A stretch of DNA of 64,000 nt from an uncultured Sinobacteraceae bacterium (GTDB taxonomy: Bacteria; Pseudomonadota; Gammaproteobacteria; Steroidobacterales; Steroidobacteraceae): assembly GCA_937902995.1 (NCBI GenBank), contig CALEKY010000062.1, forward strand, positions 88,715 to 152,714, given 5' to 3'. Below the pieces are notes generated by a model, which was not told the DNA's origin, did not search any database, and was given only the letters and a program-made list of their open reading frames with translations. Positions 37,559-46,270 of this stretch are shown here, piece after piece (positions within the stretch are counted from its first letter, which is position 1; every line of letters starts with the position of its first letter). The position numbers were made by a program, and so were the translations under genes.

Positions 37559-38689
37559 ATGACTGTCTTCGTTGTTAGAACCCTGGTGCTCTTCGCCTTG
37601 TTCGTGGTTGCGATGCCGCGGGCACTGGCTTGCGACAACCGTTCGTTGTGCAATGAAACCTCGACCTTCGTCGCGGAGCTCGCGGATTTCCGTACGAGCA
37701 AGGACGGCAACTACCGCATCATCACCGCAACCCTGAGCTTTCGAAACAAGAGCAATGCACCGCTGATCCTGGGATATGTTTCGGATTCGGCCGTCGCCGT
37801 CGATGAGCAGGGCAACCGCTATACCGCGAGAAACAGCGATGTTCGAGGGATCGGGGCCATCCAGCGCAATACATTCGATCCGAAGTTCACGCTGCAGCCG
37901 GGTGAGCGCAGCGACGCGCGCATCGAATTGAGATGGTTTTCGGCCGGCAAGATCGAGGGTGTGCGTTTCGACTTCGATCTGTCGGTGCGCGAGATCGACG
38001 CCTTGGCGGGCAATCAGTACAGGCTGGGACGCGAGCACTCCCTGCGCTTCGCCGGCTTGACGAACGGCGTCGGTGGACGCACGGCAGCAGTGCCGATGCC
38101 GGCCGGAGCGGCTGCATCACCCACTGTGCCCGTCGCAGCCGGAGATCCGTGCAACGGCTCGCCGCGCTGCGCGAGCAATGGTCCGGTCATGATCAACGTT
38201 TCCAGCGTGACGGCTGCATCCGACGGCAACTACCACAACGTGCGTGTGACGCTGAACGCGCGCAACACCTCGGCCGGACCTGTGATCCTCGCCTATCGGC
38301 GCGACTCCGGCATTCTGCTCGACAACTACAATAACCGTTATACCGTCAGAGCCGCCGACGGCGTTCGCGGCATCGGACTGATCTCATCCCAGAAGGCCGA
38401 TCCGCAATTCGCATTGCGGCCGGGTGAGGCGCGTAGCTTTACGTTGGAGTTTTACCGCTTCGTCGTAAAGACGGAAATCGGCACGATCTACAGTCCGGAC
38501 TTCGTTCTCGATCAGCTCGAGATCTTGCCCAGTCAGCAAATTCGTACGGTACGTGAGCTCAATTTCAACTTCGGCAACTTGACCGCCGGCAACTTCGGCA
38601 ACGAAACGCTCGATGCCGTGAACAACATCAACGAAGCGGCCAAGCAGCTTTCCGAGGGACTGAGGTCCATTTTCAAGAAGAAAGACTGA
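37559..38689 (+). CDS. secreted protein with two related domains (operon gene 4)
   Basis: A 376-residue exported protein. The signal peptide (MTVFVVRTLVLFALFVVAMPRALA) is followed by two copies of a roughly 140-residue domain. Copy one runs LADFRTSKDGNYRIITATLSFRN ... NRYTARNSDVRGIGAI. Copy two runs SSVTAASDGNYHNVRVTLNARN ... NRYTVRAADGVRGIGLI. Each copy is preceded by a Cys pair (CDN..LC, CNGSPRC). I chose ATG 37559 for its AAGGGG ribosome site. An ATG at 37523 overlapping the previous stop (ATGA) is the alternative. Function unknown. Confidence 0.72.
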   Translation: MTVFVVRTLVLFALFVVAMPRALACDNRSLCNETSTFVAELADFRTSKDGNYRIITATLSFRNKSNAPLILGYVSDSAVAVDEQGNRYTARNSDVRGIGAIQRNTFDPKFTLQPGERSDARIELRWFSAGKIEGVRFDFDLSVREIDALAGNQYRLGREHSLRFAGLTNGVGGRTAAVPMPAGAAASPTVPVAAGDPCNGSPRCASNGPVMINVSSVTAASDGNYHNVRVTLNARNTSAGPVILAYRRDSGILLDNYNNRYTVRAADGVRGIGLISSQKADPQFALRPGEARSFTLEFYRFVVKTEIGTIYSPDFVLDQLEILPSQQIRTVRELNFNFGNLTAGNFGNETLDAVNNINEAAKQLSEGLRSIFKKKD

Positions 38690-38690
38690 A

Positions 38691-38718
38691 ATAGTTGACA
38701 GTGGATAGTTGACAGCTG
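38691..38718. repeat. intergenic 7/14-bp units (heptad block 8)
   Basis: ATAGTTG ACAGTGG followed by ATAGTTG ACAGCTG: two 14-base units (38691-38704 and 38705-38718) in the gap between converging genes, built on the same 7-base period as other blocks. Confidence 0.55.
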
Positions 38719-38780
38719 AGGGGGGAATGCGCTGTGCGCATTCCTTGCCAGCGCGCTGCGTTCTTCGAGGGGAGGCGGCG

Positions 38781-40247
38781 CTAGCGGTGCGTTCGCACGA
38801 GATGCGCGACGAAGCGTTCCAAGTGCGCGAGCGTGCTGCACTCCTCGACTTGGTGGCAGTACACGCTGACGTGCCGCATTTCCGAATCGCCGGTGTTCCA
38901 CATCGAGCGGGGTTCTGGGTTCAGCCAGATCAGCCTGCCGCAGCGTTCGTAGATCTTCTTGAGCACGTCGAGCTGCAAATCGCCGTTGTTGTTGCGTGCG
39001 TCGCCGAGCAGGATGACGGTCGAGCGTCGGTCGACGTCATCGAGGCAAAGGGCCGCGAAGGTGACGAATGCCTGTCCGTAGTCCGTTGCACCGCCTCCGT
39101 GTTCCGCGAGCGCAAGCGCGATCGCCCGTTCCAGCGGATTGTCTTCGAAGGATTCGGTCACCTCGCCGAGGTGCGATGAGAACGCGAATGCACGCACCTT
39201 CGGCAACACTTCCTCGAGGCTGTAGAGGAACGTGAGCATGAAACGGGCGTACTCCGAGACCGAGCCGCTCACGTCGCAAATGGCGAAGACTTTGGGCCGG
39301 GCGACCTTCTCCGACTTCCAGTGCAGATCGAAGATCGCGTCGTCGTATTTCATGTTGCGCCGAAGCGTGCGCGGAACGTGGAGCTGACCGCGCTTGAACG
39401 TGCGGCGCCGGTGAGAGTGATTCGCGATCAAGCGCCGCGCCATGCGCCGCACGAGGTCTTCCACGTGACGGCGATGGCGTTGATCGAGTGCGGATAGGCG
39501 TACGGTTCGCAGTAGGTCGTCGCGCACGCGTCGTCCAGCGACATCTGCGTGCAAGAGAAACTGCTGTTCGACGTAGGCGCGAACTTCTTCGCGCAGCCAA
39601 TCGCGCCGGCGTCCGAGCTCATGACCTCTCCGTCGATCGGTCGGGTCCGCGCTCGCCTCGAGCTCGGAGATTTCGCTCTGTAAATCGAGGAGCCCCATCG
39701 CTTCCAGGATGCGGCGCGAGTAGACGCCTTTCTGGGTGAAGATCTCGATGCGCTCGATGCCGACTTGCCGTCCGGCATTGTTGATCTCGACGCCAATCTC
39801 CACGCGATTGCCGCGCAGGAGCATTTGACCGAGCGGTGAACTTGCGCTGCTCGGGTCGGGCGGCGTGTTCGCAACCGCCGCGCTCGGCTGCTGTTCAGTA
39901 ATCGTCGATTCTTCGGTGCCGTGTGCGCGGCCGCCGGCTCCTGTGCCGCTGCCTTGCTTCGGTCCTTCTTCGTTCGCGTTTCCTTGCGAGCCCTGAGTAC
40001 CTTCGGCATCGAACGCCTCGATCGGCTTGTTCTCGCGTGCGGCAAAGAACTGATCGAAACAGGTATCGAAGATGGCCTTCTCGTCGAGCGTCTTCGGCAA
40101 TACGAGCGACAGCGAGCTCTTCAAGAGCGCCTTGTCCGCGTAGCCGACGAGCTCCGCCGTACGCAGCGCATCGAGCGTCTCTGCGGTCGAGATGCGCACA
40201 TCCGCGTTACGCAGAGCTTGAATGAAGTTGGTCAGGACGCGATGCAT
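38781..40247 (-). CDS. VWA-domain protein (CoxE-like) paired with MoxR
   Basis: A 488-residue cytoplasmic protein with a helical N-terminal domain (RVLTNFIQALRNADVRISTAETLDALR) and a low-complexity Gly/Ser/Glu middle. The C-terminal von Willebrand A domain of the CoxE type has the metal-site motif DVSGSVSEYARF and later TDYG and LLGDARNNNGD. MoxR/VWA pairs act as ATP-driven chaperones for metal-cofactor or complex assembly. The client is not evident here. It lies nine bases downstream of the MoxR gene. Confidence 0.85.
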   Translation of the reverse strand: MHRVLTNFIQALRNADVRISTAETLDALRTAELVGYADKALLKSSLSLVLPKTLDEKAIFDTCFDQFFAARENKPIEAFDAEGTQGSQGNANEEGPKQGSGTGAGGRAHGTEESTITEQQPSAAVANTPPDPSSASSPLGQMLLRGNRVEIGVEINNAGRQVGIERIEIFTQKGVYSRRILEAMGLLDLQSEISELEASADPTDRRRGHELGRRRDWLREEVRAYVEQQFLLHADVAGRRVRDDLLRTVRLSALDQRHRRHVEDLVRRMARRLIANHSHRRRTFKRGQLHVPRTLRRNMKYDDAIFDLHWKSEKVARPKVFAICDVSGSVSEYARFMLTFLYSLEEVLPKVRAFAFSSHLGEVTESFEDNPLERAIALALAEHGGGATDYGQAFVTFAALCLDDVDRRSTVILLGDARNNNGDLQLDVLKKIYERCGRLIWLNPEPRSMWNTGDSEMRHVSVYCHQVEECSTLAHLERFVAHLVRTHR

Positions 40248-40256
40248 TTGCGGAAA

Positions 40257-41201
40257 TCAGCGTGCATCGACTGCCTTTTGCGTAAGTCGCGCGATCTCGG
40301 GTTCCACGCTTTCGATGTCTTCTTGAAATTTCAGGATCACATTGATCGTGTTGCGCACGATGTCCGGCTCCAGGCGGTCGGCGTGCAGCAACAGCAACGT
40401 GCGGGCCCAGTCGATCGTCTCGGAGATCGAGGGCGCCTTCTTCAGATCGAGCTCGCGCAACTCGTGAATGAACCGCACGAGCTGTGTGCGCAAGCGGTCC
40501 GGAATTTCGGGGATCCGGGCATGCACGATGCGCTGTTCGAGCTCGACGTCGGGGAACGGAATGTACAAGTGCAAGCAACGGCGCTTCAAAGCGTCGGAGA
40601 TCTCGCGCGTGTTGTTGCTGGTCAAGAATACGATCGGCGGCGTCCGCTTCGCCTTGACCGTGCCGATCTCCGGAATCGACACCTGATAGTCGGAGAGAAT
40701 CTCGAGCAACAGAGACTCGAATTCCTGGTCGGACTTGTCGACTTCATCGATTAGAAGAACGCAGCCGTTCTCCTCTTTGAGTGCTTTGAGGAGCGGGCGG
40801 GCCTCCAGGAATTCTTCGGAAAAGAAGATATCGCCGAACTCGTGCAAGCGCTGAACCGATTCGGCAAATCCCTTCGCGCCTTGCAGAACTTCGTCGAGCG
40901 TCTGCTTGAGGACTTGGGTGTAAAGGAGCTGCTTGCCGTACTTCCATTCGTACAGCGCTTTAGCCTCGTCCAATCCTTCGTAGCACTGCAGGCGGATCAG
41001 CGGCAGATCGAACATCTCGGCTGCCGTCTTGGCAAGCTCTGTCTTCCCGACGCCGGGCGGGCCTTCGATGAGGATGGGCTTGCGCAGGTGATAGGCCAGA
41101 TAGACCGCGGTGGCGATCTGGTCCGAGCAAATGTAGCGATGATCCTCGAGCTGCTTGCGGACTTCAGCAACGGAGGCGGCGATTGGATGAGTTTCGGTCA
41201 T
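40257..41201 (-). CDS. MoxR-family AAA+ ATPase
   Basis: A 314-residue AAA+ ATPase with Walker A GPPGVGKTEL, Walker B CVLLIDEVDKS, sensor 1 FLTSNNTREISDALKRRC and the MoxR-type YLAYHLRKPILIEG opening. It is expected to remodel protein complexes together with the VWA protein encoded next. I start at ATG 41201 (MTETHPIAAS); an in-frame ATG 12 codons earlier is possible. Confidence 0.92.
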   Translation of the reverse strand: MTETHPIAASVAEVRKQLEDHRYICSDQIATAVYLAYHLRKPILIEGPPGVGKTELAKTAAEMFDLPLIRLQCYEGLDEAKALYEWKYGKQLLYTQVLKQTLDEVLQGAKGFAESVQRLHEFGDIFFSEEFLEARPLLKALKEENGCVLLIDEVDKSDQEFESLLLEILSDYQVSIPEIGTVKAKRTPPIVFLTSNNTREISDALKRRCLHLYIPFPDVELEQRIVHARIPEIPDRLRTQLVRFIHELRELDLKKAPSISETIDWARTLLLLHADRLEPDIVRNTINVILKFQEDIESVEPEIARLTQKAVDAR

Positions 41202-41512
41202 GTGGTACGCGGTGAGCGCCGACGACTCGCGCGGCAACGCGAGCCAAACTCTATACGGGTGCGAGAATCCGGTACAGCAAGTTTGCGCTCGAACCGACTG
41301 CAGCGGGGAATTTCTGCGCTACGGATCACACTGGTACACGCTGCGACGCGTCGGGCGCGAAGACCGTTTGTCGAACGTGCGTTGTTTGAGTACGCATGCC
41401 AATTCGGCGCCGATGCCGAGCTCGATCGGGGAACAACTCGTTGCGCAGGCTGGAACTCGTACGAGCCGCGTGCAATTAACGAACATCCCGCCGCAATTGC
41501 CGAGGCTTCGAT
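41202..41512. other. divergent control region between moxR and the SRPBCC gene
   Basis: 311 bases without a supported gene. GGAACTC (41452-41458), a 15-base spacer, and AATTAA (41474-41479) weakly resemble an extracytoplasmic-stress (sigma-E-like) promoter reading toward the SRPBCC gene. The match at -10 is partial. Confidence 0.3.
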
Positions 41513-42526
41513 ATGTCCACGCAATTTACCCCCGGCTCGGAGCCCGATCGTTCGCAATCTGCGCCGCCGAGGTATGTCGCAGAGGACGAGTGGTACGGAA
41601 CCGAAGCCGAATACGAGTATGAAGACTACGGCGTCACGCCCATGTTCGAGCCGCGTCAGCTCACGCAGGCATTGGGCTGGTTCAGTATTGCGCTGGGATT
41701 CACCGAGCTCGTTGCTCCGCGCGCACTAGGGCGGGCGATCGGCGTGGGCGAGCAGCCCACGCTCATTCGTTTGTGCGGTGTGCGGGAAATCGTGAGTGGG
41801 ATTGGCATGCTGTCCGAGCGCTATCCGTCCAAATGGGCGATGGCGCGCGTCGCTGGCGATGCCATCGATCTGGCGCTGCTCGGCGCCGCGACACGTCAAC
41901 CCGATGCCGACCGAACACGGATTGCGCTGGCCGCATCGGCGGTTGCCGGTGTCGCAGCATTGGATGTCTTCGCAAGCCGCCAGCTCGAGAGTGTGGAATC
42001 CGCTCATGCGCCGGTCGCGATCGTCGCGAAGGCGATCACGATCAATAGTTCGCCAGAGACTCTCTATCGTTTCTGGCGCAATCTCGAGAACTTCCCGCGC
42101 TTCATGCGTCATCTGGAGGAAGTCAGGATGACCGGCGAACGTACATCGCATTGGGTCGCGAAGGCCCCTGCGGGGACGCGCCTCGAATGGGACGCGGAGA
42201 TCGTCGAAGACGAAGCGAGCTCGCGCATCGCTTGGCGCACATTGCCGGGCTCGTCGGTCGAGCACGAAGGCGTCGTGAGCTTCGAGCCGGCACCGGCGGG
42301 GCGCGGCACGATCGTGCGCGTATCGATGAGCTATGTGCCGCCCGCCGGCAAGGTGGGCGTACAGGTCGCGAAGCTTTTCGGCGAAGAGCCGGGCGTACAG
42401 ATCGACGACGACTTGCGTCGCATGAAACAACTCATCGAGACCGGAGAAATCGCAACGACCGAAGGACAACCGAGCGGTCGTCGCAGTGTGCTCGGCCGGA
42501 CAACCTTGGGACGGTGGCTGTCATGA
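41513..42526 (+). CDS. SRPBCC (polyketide cyclase/dehydrase-like) protein with membrane segment
   Basis: A 337-residue protein. An acidic N-terminus (EDEWYGTEAEYEYEDYG) is followed by a hydrophobic middle section (about 50-160, including GWFSIALGFTELVAPRALG). The C-terminal START/SRPBCC domain begins AITINSSPETLYRFWRNLENFPRFMRHLEEV. This domain binds hydrophobic ligands in related proteins. The pair with the overlapping alcohol dehydrogenase suggests a shared stress or lipid-related role, which is inference. The stop overlaps the next ATG (ATGA). Confidence 0.8.
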   Translation: MSTQFTPGSEPDRSQSAPPRYVAEDEWYGTEAEYEYEDYGVTPMFEPRQLTQALGWFSIALGFTELVAPRALGRAIGVGEQPTLIRLCGVREIVSGIGMLSERYPSKWAMARVAGDAIDLALLGAATRQPDADRTRIALAASAVAGVAALDVFASRQLESVESAHAPVAIVAKAITINSSPETLYRFWRNLENFPRFMRHLEEVRMTGERTSHWVAKAPAGTRLEWDAEIVEDEASSRIAWRTLPGSSVEHEGVVSFEPAPAGRGTIVRVSMSYVPPAGKVGVQVAKLFGEEPGVQIDDDLRRMKQLIETGEIATTEGQPSGRRSVLGRTTLGRWLS

Positions 42527-43689
42527 AAGCGGTCTGTTGGCAGGGTATCGGCAAGGTGGGCGTCGAACACGTTCCCGATCCGCACATCATCAACCCGCGC
42601 GATGCCGTCGTGAGAGTGACGAGCACTGCGATCTGCGGTTCCGACCTGCATCTCTACAACGGCTACATCCCGACCGTTTATCGCGGCGACATTCTCGGCC
42701 ATGAGTTCATGGGCGAGGTCGTGGAAGTCGGATCGGGCGTGTCCAACCTTTCGGTCGGGGACCGAGTCGTCGTGCCGTTTCCGATTGCATGCGGAAACTG
42801 TTTCTTTTGCGGAACGGAGCAATTCTCGCTGTGCGAGAACTCCAATCCGAACGCGCACATCGCAGAAAAGATGTGGGGCCATTCGCCGGCAGGCATCTTC
42901 GGCTATTCGCATATGCTCGGAGGATACGCCGGCGGTCAAGCTGAGTATGTTCGCGTACCATTCGCGGACGTCGGTCCGATCAAAGTGCCCGATACGCTCA
43001 CGGACGAGCAGGTGCTGTTCCTTTCCGACGTGCTTCCGACCGGCTACATGGCTGCGGAAAACTGCGACATCGACGAAGGGGACACGGTCGCCGTATGGGG
43101 TTGCGGACCGGTCGGCTTGTTTGCGATTGCGAGCGCACGCTTGCTCGGAGCGGGGCGCATCATCGCCATCGATCGTTTTCCGGAGCGACTGCGCAAAGCG
43201 CGTGAAGCCGGCGCGGAAACGCTCAACTACGAATCCACCGATGTGCTCAGCGCCTTGAAGGAAATGACGGGCGGGCGCGGCCCCGATGCTTGCATCGATG
43301 CCGTGGGCATGGAGGCGCACATGCACGGTCCGATCGGCGCTTACGATCGCGTGAAACAGGCAATGCGCTTGGAGACCGATCGTCCGAGTGCTCTGCGCGA
43401 AGCCATCATGGCCTGCCGTAAGGGTGGCACCTTGTCGGTACCGGGTGTCTACGGTGGTCTGATCGACAAGATTCCGTTCGGCGCGATCGTCAACAAGGCG
43501 CTCAAAGTCAAGAGCGGCCAAACCCACGTGCAGCACTACATGAGGCCCTTGCTCGAACGGATCGAGCGCGGCGACATCGATCCGTCGTTCATCGTGTCGC
43601 ATCGCTTGAGGTTGGACGATGCGCCACTCGCTTACGAAGCGTTCCGCGACAAGGAAGACGACTGCATCAAGGTCGTAATGACGCCGTAA
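42523..43689 (+). CDS. zinc-dependent alcohol dehydrogenase (formaldehyde-dehydrogenase-like)
   Basis: A 388-residue medium-chain dehydrogenase. The catalytic zinc site is AICGSDLH and GHEFMGEVV. The structural zinc loop has four cysteines (CGNCFFCGTEQFSLCEN). The NAD-binding Rossmann motif is WGCGPVGLFAIASARLLGAGRIIAIDR. The internal insertion and the MHGPIGAYDRVKQAMRLETDR segment match glutathione-independent formaldehyde dehydrogenase-like proteins. The substrate remains unproven. It is translationally coupled to the SRPBCC gene by ATGA. Confidence 0.87.
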   Translation: MKAVCWQGIGKVGVEHVPDPHIINPRDAVVRVTSTAICGSDLHLYNGYIPTVYRGDILGHEFMGEVVEVGSGVSNLSVGDRVVVPFPIACGNCFFCGTEQFSLCENSNPNAHIAEKMWGHSPAGIFGYSHMLGGYAGGQAEYVRVPFADVGPIKVPDTLTDEQVLFLSDVLPTGYMAAENCDIDEGDTVAVWGCGPVGLFAIASARLLGAGRIIAIDRFPERLRKAREAGAETLNYESTDVLSALKEMTGGRGPDACIDAVGMEAHMHGPIGAYDRVKQAMRLETDRPSALREAIMACRKGGTLSVPGVYGGLIDKIPFGAIVNKALKVKSGQTHVQHYMRPLLERIERGDIDPSFIVSHRLRLDDAPLAYEAFRDKEDDCIKVVMTP

Positions 43690-44084
43690 GTGAGATGCAA
43701 TCGCGGCGATGAGAAAGCACAGACCTTTGCGGGCCGGTGCGCGTGAAATAGAAGGCGATTGGCTGCAAGTCTTGCAACGGATGAAAATGCGTGTAGGCAC
43801 CTTCGGCGGTGAGGTGCCCGCCGAGAGCGGCACGGTATGACTTCATGCAGCGGGTTCGCGATGGCACGAGTGCGCACGATCGCGCAACGATGAGCAGACC
43901 TTGAGGCTCGAATCGGCCATGTCGATCATGGAACGCTATCAGGCAAGACCGTAGGTATCGGTGCCTTTCGAGCGCCGAGCACGATTCGAGGCGGACGGTC
44001 TTGTACGTTTTGCAGCTCGTCATCCGACGATTCGGCGGCTAAGCTCAAGCCAGGCGAATCGTCCGCCTGTCGCCCTCTGTTGCC
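43690..44084. other. intergenic stretch without a recognisable gene
   Basis: 395 bases between the dehydrogenase and the ABC transporter operon. Short open frames on both strands show no domain, ribosome site or good start. Their amino-acid content looks like out-of-frame GC-rich sequence. A degraded gene or control region is possible; I see no promoter I would defend. Confidence 0.4.
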
Positions 44085-44819
44085 GTGATCGTCTACGAAG
44101 ATGTCGCTCACGCATACGCCCAGGCGCCCTCATTACGGGGTGTGACGCTGCGCGTGCCCGATGCCGCAACGACGGCGTTGATCGGGCCGAGCGGTTGCGG
44201 CAAGTCGACTTTGCTCAAGCTTGCCGTCGGCTTGGTCTGGCCGATGCGCGGGTCGGTCACTGTCGACGGCGAGCGGCTGACCACCGAAAACATCCGCCGT
44301 ATTCGCCATCGCATCGGTTACGTCATCCAGTCGGGCGGGTTGTTTCCCCATCTCACGGCCAAAGACAACGTCACGCTCGCCGCGCGCTACTTGCGGCGCG
44401 ATCGAGCATGGATCGACGCTCGGGTCGCCGAGCTGCTCGAGATCGTGCAACTGCCTTTTGAGCTGTTGGATCGCTATCCAGGCGAGCTGTCCGGAGGTCA
44501 GCGCCAACGCGTGAGTCTCATGCGTGCGCTCATGCTCGAACCGGAGGTGCTGCTGCTCGATGAACCATTGGGTGCGCTCGATCCGATGGTTCGATTCGGG
44601 TTGCAAGAAGATCTCAAGAGTCTGTTCGCGCGGCTTCGTAAGTCCGTCTTACTCGTCACGCACGATCTGGCGGAAGCTGCGTTCTTCTCCAACCGCATCG
44701 TCCTGATGCACGAAGGTCGTATCGTTCAGGAGGGCAGCTATCGCGACTTGGTCGAGCGGCCCGCGAACGAATTCGTGCGCACGTTTCTGCGTGCCCAGCG
44801 AGTGACGCCGGATGCTTAG
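44085..44819 (+). CDS. ABC transporter ATP-binding protein (quaternary-amine type)
   Basis: A 244-residue ATPase. Walker A is IGPSGCGKSTLLK, the signature is LSGGQRQRVSL, Walker B is VLLLDEPLGALDP, and the switch is VLLVTHDLAEA. It is most similar to OpuCA/ProV-like ATPases without CBS domains. The start is GTG 44085. Its stop overlaps the permease gene by 8 bases, so both are one operon. It energises import of a betaine-like or related solute; the substrate is inferred only from family. Confidence 0.88.
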   Translation: MIVYEDVAHAYAQAPSLRGVTLRVPDAATTALIGPSGCGKSTLLKLAVGLVWPMRGSVTVDGERLTTENIRRIRHRIGYVIQSGGLFPHLTAKDNVTLAARYLRRDRAWIDARVAELLEIVQLPFELLDRYPGELSGGQRQRVSLMRALMLEPEVLLLDEPLGALDPMVRFGLQEDLKSLFARLRKSVLLVTHDLAEAAFFSNRIVLMHEGRIVQEGSYRDLVERPANEFVRTFLRAQRVTPDA

Positions 44820-46266
44820 GTGGTCTGGCGTGCTGTTGATGATCCTCGCGACGAGCGCCTCGGCGCGCGAGGTCATCGTCGGTTCCAAGGTGTTCACCGA
44901 GTCCGTCATTCTGGCCGAGCTCGCAACTCAATTGCTCGATGCGCGAGGAATCGAGACCGTGCATCGCCGCGAGCTCGGCGGAACGAGCGTGTTATGGAGT
45001 GGAATGCTGCGTGGCGACATCGATTGTTATCCGGAGTATACGGGTACGTTGCGCGGCGAAGTTCTTGCTTCCAAGTCGCTTCAGTCCGATGCGCAACTTC
45101 GCGAAGCGCTTGCGCAAATGGGGGTTTGGGCTTCCGGATCCCTCGGCTTCGACAACACGTATGTGCTCGGTATGCGTAAGGACGTCGCCCAACGCCTGTC
45201 GATCGTGCGTATGTCCGATCTCGCGCAGCATCCGGAGCTGCGCTTCGGTTTCAGCAACGAGTTCATGCGGCGCGCCGACGGCTGGCCGGGAGTCAAACAG
45301 GCGTACGGCTTGCCGCAAAGCGATGTGCGCGGCATGCAGCACGACTTGGCGTATCGCGCGCTGGTATCCGGCGCGATCGATGTGACCGATCTGTACGCGA
45401 CGGATGCGGAGATTGCTCACTACGATCTGTTTGCGTTGCCCGACGATCGCAGGTTCTTTCCCAATTACGACGCCATCTTCGTCTGTCGATCGAGCGTGGC
45501 GGAGGACGTCAAGCAGGTCTTGCAGAGCCTCGAGAACGCGATCGATGCTCAGACGATGGCCGGGTTGAATGCTCAGGCAAAGCTCGATCGCCTGGATGAG
45601 CGATACGTGGCTCAACGGTTCGCAGTCGAGCGGTTCGATGTGACGACCTCCGCTGGCCTCGATACGAGGATGTCGCGGATTTGGCAACGCACCCGCGAGC
45701 ATCTCGGCATGGTCGCAGTGTCGCTCGTGGCGGCGATCGTCATCGCCGTTCCGCTCGGTATTGCCGCTTACCGCAATCGCAACGTCGCTCGCGTTGCATT
45801 TGCGATTGCAGATGTTTTGCAGACCGTGCCTGCGCTCGCGTTGCTCGTCTTCCTGATCCCATGGCTCGGCATCGGTTACGGACCGGCCATCGCTGCGCTG
45901 TTCTTGTACAGTCTGTTGCCGATTCTCAGGAACACTCACGCGGGCTTGGCGGACATCGGTCGCGATCTGCGCGAATCGGCAGAGGCGCTCGGTCTTTCGC
46001 CCGCAGCACAGTTGCGATACATCGAGCTGCCGCTTGCCGCCCGCTCGATCATCGCCGGCATTCGCACGGCAGCGGTCATCAACATCGGCACCGCGACGCT
46101 GGGTGCGCTCATCGGTGCGGGCGGCTACGGGCAGCCCATTCTTGCAGGCATTCGTCTCGACGATCTCGGCTTGATTCTCGAAGGCGCGATACCGGCCGCA
46201 CTGCTGGCGCTGCTCGCGCAAGGATTGTTCGGTGTGCTGGAGCGGCGCTTGGTGAAGGCCAAGTAG
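44812..46266 (+). CDS. fused solute-binding protein and permease of a quaternary-amine ABC transporter
   Basis: A 484-residue fusion. A signal-like N-terminus (1-18) is followed by an OpuAC/ProX-type binding domain (about 19-280, VIVGSKVFTESVILAELATQLL, GDIDCYPEYTGTLRGEV, FPNYDAIFVCRS). The C-terminal permease has five or six spans, with the EAA-like loop SAEALGLSPAAQLRYIELPLAARSIIAGIRTA. In known fusions of this family (EgtU, OpuF-type) the permease usually comes first. Here the binding domain does. Substrates of the family include choline, betaine, carnitine and ergothioneine. Confidence 0.86.
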   Translation: MLRWSGVLLMILATSASAREVIVGSKVFTESVILAELATQLLDARGIETVHRRELGGTSVLWSGMLRGDIDCYPEYTGTLRGEVLASKSLQSDAQLREALAQMGVWASGSLGFDNTYVLGMRKDVAQRLSIVRMSDLAQHPELRFGFSNEFMRRADGWPGVKQAYGLPQSDVRGMQHDLAYRALVSGAIDVTDLYATDAEIAHYDLFALPDDRRFFPNYDAIFVCRSSVAEDVKQVLQSLENAIDAQTMAGLNAQAKLDRLDERYVAQRFAVERFDVTTSAGLDTRMSRIWQRTREHLGMVAVSLVAAIVIAVPLGIAAYRNRNVARVAFAIADVLQTVPALALLVFLIPWLGIGYGPAIAALFLYSLLPILRNTHAGLADIGRDLRESAEALGLSPAAQLRYIELPLAARSIIAGIRTAAVINIGTATLGALIGAGGYGQPILAGIRLDDLGLILEGAIPAALLALLAQGLFGVLERRLVKAK

Positions 46267-46270
46267 CGAT

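Noticed and set aside
44992..46221. A 409-codon open frame antisense to the ABC permease fusion
   Set aside because: No recognisable domain or ribosome site, and the sense gene is clear.
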